A DNA stretch of 5,400 nt from Lysobacterales bacterium UBA2790 (GTDB taxonomy: Bacteria > Pseudomonadota > Gammaproteobacteria > Xanthomonadales > Xanthomonadaceae). The notes below the pieces were generated by a model. That model saw only the letters and a list, made by a program, of their open reading frames with translations. It had not been told where the DNA came from and did not search any database. The DNA lies in NCBI GenBank assembly GCA_002352135.1, contig DEHW01000219.1, positions 3,853 to 9,252 of the forward strand, written 5' to 3'. How positions within the stretch are numbered: the first letter of the stretch is position 1; each line of letters starts with the position of its first letter. Shown here in pieces: positions 1 to 4,804 of this stretch. The position numbers and the translations under genes are program-made.

Positions 1-161
1 TCTTCGCATTTGATCAGTGCGTGGTAGTCGGCCAGAAAGTAGAACGCGTCAACGCGGGGATCGCGACTTGCCAGCACGGCAGGACGAATGGCACCCACAT
101 AGTTGCCCAGATGGGGCGTGCCTGTGGTGGTGATGCCGGTCAGAACTCGGATTCGGGACAT
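1..161 (-). CDS. trpS: Tryptophanyl-tRNA synthetase, N-terminal fragment (cut by window edge)
   Basis: This enzyme charges tRNA-Trp with tryptophan using ATP, in the cytoplasm. Only the first 53 residues lie in the window. They start [20 protein letters not shown] and continue [16 protein letters not shown], then [12 protein letters not shown]. The segment TGxxxxGxPHLGNYxGAI is the class I signature of TrpS (the HIGH-like motif, here PHLGN), and FxxADYHAL is the usual next conserved stretch. The form resembles the longer TrpS of Pseudomonas and Xanthomonas; that comparison is from memory. The ATG at 159-161 fits the family start, although the upstream GAG is only a weak ribosome binding site. 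It lies 133 bases after the arginase stop in the same direction, so it may have its own promoter, but I could not identify one. The C-terminal part, including KMSKS, is outside the window. Confidence 0.95.
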   Translation of the reverse strand, partial: MSRIRVLTGITTTGTPHLGNYVGAIRPAVLASRDPRVDAFYFLADYHALIKCE

Positions 162-251
162 GAGTTACTCGGAACAAGCGGACGAACCAAGCGCATGAAA
201 ACAGCGCGCGGACCTTGCAAACGCGGCATTTTCGCAGCCTTGGACGAATTG

Positions 252-277
252 GGAAACCTGCGCCGGAAACCTGCGCC
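252..277. repeat. Perfect tandem duplication of a 13-bp unit
   Basis: The unit ggaaacctgcgcc occurs twice back to back, at 252-264 and 265-277, without mismatch. It lies in the 133-base gap between the arginase stop and the trpS start, 91 bases upstream of trpS. It may be a slippage product or part of the trpS upstream region. No function is apparent. Confidence 0.8.
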
Positions 278-294
278 CACGAAGCTCAAACGAC

Positions 295-1215
295 TCAGCG
301 CCGTTGATCGCGCATCAAGGTCGACTTGCCGAACAGGCTCTCAACCAGATCGACGGCCAAGCGCGCCGTCTGGTTCTTCTTGTCGAAGGCCGGATTCAGC
401 TCGACGATGTCCAACGAGGCGACGCGACCGGTGTCGGCGATCATCTCCATGACCAGTTGCGCCTCGCGATAGTTGGGACCACCACGCACTGTCGTGCCCA
501 CACCCGGCGCAATGGTTGGGTCGAGGAAGTCGACATCGAAACTGACGTGCAGATGCGTGTCGGTATCCACGCCGTCCAACGCCTCCTCCATCGCCTTCTT
601 GATGCCGACTTCGTCGATGTAACGCATGTCGTAGATGTCTAGCCCGACGTCATGGACCAAGCGTCGCTCGCCTTCGTCCACCGAGCGGATGCCGATCTGC
701 CGCACCATTTCCGGCGTGATGGCAGGAACCGTGCCTCCCAGTTCAGTCAATGACTGCGGTCCGAAACCGCAAAGGCACGCAACAGGCATGCCATGCACGT
801 TGCCGGAAGGCGTCAGCTCCGAGGTATTGAAGTCGGCATGCGCATCCAGCCATAGAACTCGCAACTTCTTGCTGGCATTTCGGCAGTGCTGTGCCACCGC
901 CGTGATCGAACCGATGGCGAGGCAATGATCGCCACCCAGCAGGATCGGAAGATTTCCCAGCGCCAGTTCCGCGCTGACTGCCTGCATGACGGCCTGATTC
1001 CAGCGCACCACGGCATCCAGATGCCGATAGCCCGCCTGTGGCGGCAACCAGGGATTGAAAGGACCCGCAAGGTTGCCACGGTCCTCGACGGCCAGCCCAC
1101 GCGCGCGTAACGCCTCGGCAAGACGCGCCACACGCAAGGCTTCAGGCCCCATGGAGGCGCCGCGATGTCCGGCGCCGATGTCGGTTGGGGCGCCAATCAA
1201 ACTGAGGGTCTGCAT
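295..1215 (-). CDS. rocF: Arginase
   Basis: Arginase hydrolyses L-arginine to ornithine and urea with a two-manganese centre, feeding arginine nitrogen and carbon into catabolism. The protein has 306 residues, normal for the family, and is a single ureohydrolase domain. The metal ligands are visible: GGDH at 94-97 (His97), DAHAD at 124-128 (Asp124, His126, Asp128) and SFDVDFLDP around 225-233 (Asp227, Asp229). SGN at 137-139, His141 and VELNP at 271-275 (Glu272) match arginase substrate-binding and active-site positions. The opening LIGAPTDIGAGHRGASMGP is typical of proteobacterial arginases. The ATG at 1213-1215 has an AGGAG site 6 bases upstream, inside the end of the HPt gene, whose stop is only 3 bases away. 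Cotranscription and translational coupling with HPt are therefore likely. Agmatinase or formiminoglutamase is less likely because the N-terminus and the DAHADFNT form fit arginase. Confidence 0.95.
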   Translation of the reverse strand: MQTLSLIGAPTDIGAGHRGASMGPEALRVARLAEALRARGLAVEDRGNLAGPFNPWLPPQAGYRHLDAVVRWNQAVMQAVSAELALGNLPILLGGDHCLAIGSITAVAQHCRNASKKLRVLWLDAHADFNTSELTPSGNVHGMPVACLCGFGPQSLTELGGTVPAITPEMVRQIGIRSVDEGERRLVHDVGLDIYDMRYIDEVGIKKAMEEALDGVDTDTHLHVSFDVDFLDPTIAPGVGTTVRGGPNYREAQLVMEMIADTGRVASLDIVELNPAFDKKNQTARLAVDLVESLFGKSTLMRDQRR

Positions 1216-1218
1216 GCG

Positions 1219-1596
1219 CTACTCCTGCGATTCGGAGGCCTGACTGGCGATCTGGATTGCATCGTCCAGCATCTTCAGCAGGCGCTGATAATTGGCGTCC
1301 AGACTGCGACACGCCTGGGCAACGGTCGGACGCCGTCGTGGGTTGTTTGCCAGCCACGCGATCCAGTAACGCTCCAAGGCGCGAGCGTGATCACCCAAGG
1401 CATCAAATCCATAGGACCCTGCCGAACCCGCCAGCTTGTGCAGCAGGCTGCGCAGGTCATTGACCGTCGGATCATGATCCTGCGTCACGTCATCGGCGGC
1501 GGAGAGCACGTCCCATTGCCGCCGCACACGCTGACGCGAGTCCTTCAGACTCAGGCGATACAGGGCAAGCAGGGACTCGAAGCCATCGATACTCAC
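1219..1596 (-). CDS. Stand-alone histidine phosphotransfer (HPt) domain protein
   Basis: This is a small all-helical HPt protein, predicted to carry phosphate between a hybrid sensor kinase and a response regulator in the cytoplasm. The signature LLHKLAGSAGSYGF contains the phospho-accepting histidine at residue 53 (codon 1438-1440) when counted from the GTG at 1594-1596. Length is 125 residues from that start, the usual size for a lone HPt. I prefer this GTG because GGGAG lies 10 bases upstream and the family begins a few residues before the first helix (FESLLALYR). A longer start, GTG at 1621-1623, gives 134 residues but has no ribosome binding site and begins 9 bases after the tRNA CCA end. 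No kinase or receiver gene is present here, so it is an orphan whose partners are elsewhere. It is 3 bases ahead of the arginase gene. The role is unknown beyond phosphotransfer. Confidence 0.85.
   Translation of the reverse strand: MSIDGFESLLALYRLSLKDSRQRVRRQWDVLSAADDVTQDHDPTVNDLRSLLHKLAGSAGSYGFDALGDHARALERYWIAWLANNPRRRPTVAQACRSLDANYQRLLKMLDDAIQIASQASESQE
1222..1226 (-). promoter_or_regulatory. Ribosome binding site of the arginase gene, inside the HPt gene
   Basis: On the minus strand AGGAG ends 6 bases before the arginase ATG. It overlaps the last codons of the HPt gene, just before that gene's TAG stop at 1219-1221. Ribosomes ending HPt would sit on this site, which is the usual layout for translational coupling. 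Confidence 0.75.
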
Positions 1597-1632
1597 GCGT
1601 GCGCCGCTCCCGAACTTCGTCACGTGTGGATT

Positions 1633-1708
1633 TGGTGCCGCTTGTCCGACTCGAACGGACGACCTACTGATTACAAATCAGTTGCTCTACCAACTGAGCT
1701 AAAGCGGC
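1633..1708 (-). tRNA. tRNA-Thr (anticodon UGU)
   Basis: The minus strand folds as a complete 76-base tRNA. The acceptor stem GCCGCTT (1702-1708) pairs with AAGCGGC (1637-1643), followed by a discriminator A and an encoded CCA (1633-1635). The D arm contains AGCTCAGTTGGTAGAGC. The anticodon stem ACTGA/TCAGT encloses the loop TTTGTAA, giving anticodon TGT (1673-1675), which reads threonine ACA codons. The T arm GTCCG-TTCGAGT-CGGAC is intact. It closely resembles E. coli thrU. A promoter lies directly upstream and the HPt gene follows with no visible terminator. In gammaproteobacteria a threonine tRNA of this type commonly follows birA and the pantothenate kinase gene, which supports vertical descent of the region. 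Confidence 0.97.
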
Positions 1709-1717
1709 GAGGCGCGC

Positions 1718-1747
1718 ATTGTAGTGTCAGTAACGCTGGCATGCCAC
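1718..1747 (-). promoter_or_regulatory. Predicted sigma-70 promoter of tRNA-Thr with GC-rich discriminator
   Basis: On the minus strand the -10 element TACAAT (1718-1723, five of six consensus bases) is preceded by an 18-base spacer and a weaker -35 element GTGGCA (1742-1747, four of six). GCGCGCC follows the -10 box, and the mature tRNA starts 9 bases after it. A GC-rich discriminator at this place is the known mark of stable-RNA promoters under stringent (ppGpp) control. The promoter probably also serves HPt and arginase. It is a prediction from sequence only. Confidence 0.6.
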
Positions 1748-1777
1748 ATCAATGCCCTCGATCCGGGTGCGGCCCAA

Positions 1778-2452
1778 TCAAGGCCCACCACATGCGCGCG
1801 TGCTCGCATTCACGCCAGCGTAGCCGCCGAGGTGATCGCGCCAAACAAAACCCGGGTTCACGGCGATGTCGATCCAGTAGTTCGGAACATCCTCGTTGCG
1901 TTCGGCCAGTTCGGCAGCGAAGCCCATACCCTGCACTTCCGCCAGCCGCTTTCGCGCGTTGTCGAGTTCGCGAAACACGCCGAGCGAAACGGTGTTCTCG
2001 CGCTCACCGGAAGTCACCACGTAGTAATCGCGCAAACCCTTGCTAGCGAGTTCCCGAGCAACCGCCAGCGCGGCATCGCGATTGGATCGTGCGGGAAGGA
2101 AAACCCAGTAGCCGCGTCGGGCCAGAGCACGGGTTTCCTGGAACTGGATCTGCTGCACGACGGGCGTCAACGCATTCACCGCACGACGCAGATCGGCCTG
2201 CGTCAGAAAGGGTCCGATGCGCTCGCAGGTCCATTGCACCGATGCGATGGCGGGCTCGGGTGCAGTCGCCAGCTCTGCCTCGGGCACGGGCGGTTGCTGA
2301 CGCAGTTCCGCCTCCGAGAGCAGTTCCAGCATCGCCACAGCAGGCTCGCCTTGGGCATGGATACGTGGCTGGTAGTGCGGTTGCAGGTACCACCAGATGC
2401 CCACGCCGATATTGGTCAGCAACAGGGCAAACAACAGGAATCTTGGCAACAT
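1778..2452 (-). CDS. Membrane-anchored SPOR-domain protein
   Basis: The protein has 224 residues. Residues 4-22 (RFLLFALLLTNIGVGIWWY) form one hydrophobic segment, a signal anchor or single membrane span that should leave the rest in the periplasm. A proline- and alanine-rich linker follows around 52-70. Residues about 113-185 fit a SPOR domain: RGYWVFLPARSNRDAA, then helix, YYVVTSGERENTVSLGVF, then a helix with RKRLAEVQGMGF. SPOR domains bind denuded peptidoglycan glycan strands, often at the division septum; whether this one does so is inferred. It follows coaX by 56 bases and precedes tRNA-Thr by 69. A similar hypothetical protein lies between coaX and a tRNA cluster in Pseudomonas, as I recall. 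The exact function is unknown. The ATG at 2450-2452 puts the hydrophobic segment at the very N-terminus. Confidence 0.85.
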   Translation of the reverse strand: MLPRFLLFALLLTNIGVGIWWYLQPHYQPRIHAQGEPAVAMLELLSEAELRQQPPVPEAELATAPEPAIASVQWTCERIGPFLTQADLRRAVNALTPVVQQIQFQETRALARRGYWVFLPARSNRDAALAVARELASKGLRDYYVVTSGERENTVSLGVFRELDNARKRLAEVQGMGFAAELAERNEDVPNYWIDIAVNPGFVWRDHLGGYAGVNASTRACGGP

Positions 2453-2508
2453 TCAGTGCGCTCAGGCGAATCAGATATCGGTTTCGGGCGGATAGTAGCA
2501 GCCGAAGG

Positions 2509-3264
2509 CTACGGCATCCGAACCCGTTTCCACAGCCCTTCCAGCACCAGATCACGACGCAGTTCACAGTTGATTTCCATCTGCGCCTGCACGACTGCGG
2601 CATCACCTCCGGCGAGGACACATCGCAACGGCGCGCCCGACTCATATCGCAATCGGCGTGCCGCCAGTTCAATCAGGGCGGTCGCCGCAAACACCGGTGC
2701 GGAGCGAATCGCCGAGGCTGAATCATCGGCCCACAGACGGCACTCGGCGGCGTCAGCATCCATCAGGCGCTGCAAACCCGGAGCGGCATTCAGAAGCCCA
2801 CTTTGCATGGCCTGCAACCCCGCCAGAATGACTCCACCGAGGTGGCGACCCTGCGCATCCACGGCGTCCAGCGTCAACGCCGTGCCGATATTGGCCAGCA
2901 GTAAGGCCTCTCCTGGCCGCCAGGCTGCAAGCATGCCCAGCCAACGATCCACGCCCAAGCGTTCACTGTGCCGATATGCCGAGCGCAAACCCGCGCAGGA
3001 AGCCTCGCTGCGCACTTCGCGGATGCGACCAAACCGACCCAGCAAGGCATCACGCAGAACATCCGCACGCTCCGGCGCAAGCACCTGCGCCAAGGCAACC
3101 CGGCGGCCTTGCGATGTGCTCGGCAATGCCTCTTGCCAACCGGCATGCTGCAGCGCGGACCAGTCCATTGCGCCGCACTCAACGATGACATCGGCCTCGG
3201 TGCGCGCCCACTTCAGCCGCGTATTGCCCGCATCGAACAACAGCCAGTCGCTGCCCTCATCCAT
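2509..3264 (-). CDS. coaX: Type III pantothenate kinase
   Basis: CoaX phosphorylates pantothenate with ATP, the first step of coenzyme A synthesis. From the ATG at 3262-3264 it has 251 residues, the normal length. Visible motifs of the ASKHA-fold family are DAGNTRLKW at 11-19 (phosphate-binding loop, Asp11), GVDRW at 104-108 (Asp106, the expected catalytic base), NIGTALT at 125-131 (usually DxGTAxT), HLGGVILAGL at 141-150 and LAGGDA at 217-222. Asn125 in place of the usual Asp is odd; a divergent residue at this position may occur across Xanthomonadales. The frame stays open 22 codons further upstream, but that would run deep into birA and lacks homology to the family, so the internal ATG is chosen. 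Its first 8 bases (ATGGATGA) overlap the birA stop, indicating coupled translation. Older annotation may call it a Bvg accessory factor (Baf) homologue. Confidence 0.92.
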   Translation of the reverse strand: MDEGSDWLLFDAGNTRLKWARTEADVIVECGAMDWSALQHAGWQEALPSTSQGRRVALAQVLAPERADVLRDALLGRFGRIREVRSEASCAGLRSAYRHSERLGVDRWLGMLAAWRPGEALLLANIGTALTLDAVDAQGRHLGGVILAGLQAMQSGLLNAAPGLQRLMDADAAECRLWADDSASAIRSAPVFAATALIELAARRLRYESGAPLRCVLAGGDAAVVQAQMEINCELRRDLVLEGLWKRVRMP

Positions 3265-4093
3265 AGCGGACACCCCGCAGCCGAACCTCACCACTATGGT
3301 ACGAGGTGACCTTGAACTTTCCGGGCGCATCCGGCACTACGTGGGCGACTTGCAAAGCCCCATGCGAATCAATGCCCTGCACGCGCCCCTGAAGCACGCG
3401 CCCATCCAGTTCAAGGATCACCTCGCAATCCTGATAGGCATGATGCAAGCACCAGCGTTCAAGCAGCTGCTCGCGCTTCCGCGTATCGGCCTGCAACCAA
3501 TTGACATCAAGATTTCGCAAGGCGAGGACACAGGCGGCGAACAGCTCGATGCGACGATCCAATGCACGACAATCCAGCCCGCATCGCGCCAGATCCGTGG
3601 TCGGTCGATCCACGGCAGGTGCATCGTACAGATTGAGACCCACCCCAATCACCACAAAGGGCTGCGGTGCACTGGACAGCTCGATCAGTACGCCGCCCAA
3701 TTTGTGCTCGCCAACGATGAGATCGTTCGGCCATTTGAGTCGGACCGAGTCCACGCCCTGTTCGTGCAGGGCTTCGACGAGCACGACGCCGACCGCAATA
3801 CTCAGCGATTGCGCCGCCGCCAGACCACCCCGCAATGGCAGCGCCACCGACAGCAACATCGCATTAGCGCGAGATGACGACCAGACCCGCCCCAAGCGAC
3901 CACGCCCTGCGGATTGCTGATCGGCGATCAGCACACGGGCATGTACCGGGCAGGCCTGCGCCAACAAGCGCGTATTGGTGGAATCGACTTCCGCCAACCA
4001 TTCCAGCGAATCCAGCGTCGCCAATGCCGCATCGCGCAAACGCTCTGACAACCGCGCCAGACATTCATCACACTTCACGGACTGCTCAGACAT
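3257..4093 (-). CDS. birA: Biotin-[acetyl-CoA-carboxylase] ligase, monofunctional (no HTH domain)
   Basis: This enzyme makes biotinyl-AMP and attaches biotin to a lysine of carrier proteins such as the AccB subunit of acetyl-CoA carboxylase. From the ATG at 4091-4093 it has 278 residues. The catalytic domain shows DSTN at 37-40, the biotinyl-AMP loop GRGRLGRVW at 63-71, KWPND at 120-124 (Lys120 being the conserved catalytic lysine), KLGGVLIE at 131-138 and GVGLN at 150-154. A C-terminal SH3-like domain follows at about 226-275. The N-terminal winged-helix domain of E. coli BirA, about 60 residues, is absent, so this form should not act as the biotin operon repressor. An ATG 11 codons upstream is open, but the chosen start overlaps the plsY stop by 8 bases (ATGTCTGA), fits the family better and has GGAA 5 bases upstream. 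It also overlaps coaX by 8 bases at its end. Confidence 0.93.
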   Translation of the reverse strand: MSEQSVKCDECLARLSERLRDAALATLDSLEWLAEVDSTNTRLLAQACPVHARVLIADQQSAGRGRLGRVWSSSRANAMLLSVALPLRGGLAAAQSLSIAVGVVLVEALHEQGVDSVRLKWPNDLIVGEHKLGGVLIELSSAPQPFVVIGVGLNLYDAPAVDRPTTDLARCGLDCRALDRRIELFAACVLALRNLDVNWLQADTRKREQLLERWCLHHAYQDCEVILELDGRVLQGRVQGIDSHGALQVAHVVPDAPGKFKVTSYHSGEVRLRGVRYG

Positions 4094-4751
4094 CGGGGTT
4101 CCGGCCGCGCAGCGACAACCAGCCACGGCGCCAGATCCGGGCGCGCGGAAAACGGTGCTCGCTGCCTGCGGCCAGCCGACGCAGATTCACGCGATGCGTG
4201 AACACGATGAAACCCGCAGCGGAAAGCGCGAACCAGACTGGCGCACCACCCACGGCCCACGCCACGGGAACCAGAACCAACGCCGCCAGCACACTTGCCA
4301 AGCCGACATAACCCGTCGTCGTGAGCGTCAGCAACCAGACCAGCAGACAGGGAAGCAGGCTTGTCGGCCACACCACGCACAATCCACCCACCATCGTGCC
4401 TACGCCCTTGCCGCCGCGAAAGCCATGGAACACCGGCCAGGTGTGACCAGCGGCGGCGCAAAGAACCGCCCACCAAGCGCAATCCGACGCGCTTGCCAAC
4501 CCAACATCCCAGCGCGTCTGCACCCACAGCGCCAGACCGGCTGCCAGCGCGCCTTTGCCGATATCGATCAGGACGACACCCAAGGCAAAGCGCCAGCCCT
4601 GGGTACGAAAGGCGTTGGTGCCACCGGCATTGCCACTGCCTTGACTGCGGATGTCCACACCAATACGGCGTCCCAGCAGCAAGCTGCCCGAGACCGATCC
4701 CAGCAGGTAGGCGGCGAGCATGGTCAACAACAAGCACAGGGCAGGATTCAT
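4086..4751 (-). CDS. plsY: Acyl-phosphate:glycerol-3-phosphate acyltransferase
   Basis: PlsY transfers the acyl group from acyl-phosphate to glycerol-3-phosphate in the inner membrane, giving lysophosphatidic acid for phospholipid synthesis. The protein has 221 residues, slightly longer than the usual 195-210, and is strongly hydrophobic, with segments near 3-26, 55-76, 92-108, 118-142, 145-165 and 168-185. Family motifs are visible: GSVSGSLLLGR at 18-28, SQGSGNAGGTN at 36-46, LIDIGKG at 61-67, GHTWPVFHGFRGGKGVGT at 102-119 and HRVNLRRLAAGSEHRF at 186-201. NAGGTN differs from the common NPGATN and matches the Xanthomonas form as I remember it. The ATG at 4749-4751 is chosen because it places the first hydrophobic segment at the N-terminus. 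The frame is open further upstream but shows no family similarity and runs into the degV homologue. It is probably an operon with birA, overlapping it by 8 bases. Confidence 0.93.
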   Translation of the reverse strand: MNPALCLLLTMLAAYLLGSVSGSLLLGRRIGVDIRSQGSGNAGGTNAFRTQGWRFALGVVLIDIGKGALAAGLALWVQTRWDVGLASASDCAWWAVLCAAAGHTWPVFHGFRGGKGVGTMVGGLCVVWPTSLLPCLLVWLLTLTTTGYVGLASVLAALVLVPVAWAVGGAPVWFALSAAGFIVFTHRVNLRRLAAGSEHRFPRARIWRRGWLSLRGRNPDV

Positions 4752-4804
4752 GTGCTCAGGATATCGCCTGCCACGGCCGCCTTGCTGCCCGTTGCGGAAG
4801 CCAG

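Noticed and set aside
190..220. Possible trpS promoter (TTGCAA, 17 bases, CATGCG on the minus strand)
   Set aside because: The -10 match is too poor to support a call.
1737..1746. A 10-bp palindrome tggcatgcca overlapping the -35 region of the tRNA promoter
   Set aside because: Short, and expected by chance in a GC-rich window; no second copy was seen, so I do not call it an operator.
1165..2046. A 293-codon plus-strand open frame running across the tRNA
   Set aside because: It would read through the antisense of the arginase end, HPt, a complete tRNA and the SPOR gene, and has no domain similarity that I can see.
2497..2512. Small hairpin (AGCC-TTC-GGCT on the minus strand) at the end of coaX
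   Set aside because: Only a 4-bp stem and no following T-run, so it is not a credible terminator.
3265..3330. A 22-residue N-terminal extension of coaX
   Set aside because: It would overlap birA by 74 bases and precedes the family's normal start; the ATG at 3262-3264 puts DAGNT at the usual distance from the N-terminus.
1724..3877. A 717-codon open frame on the plus strand, antisense to the SPOR-domain, coaX and birA genes
   Set aside because: Its translation is rich in Arg, Ser, Pro, His and Gln with no recognisable domain, and it lies opposite three genes with clear family motifs. Long antisense frames are common in GC-rich coding DNA.
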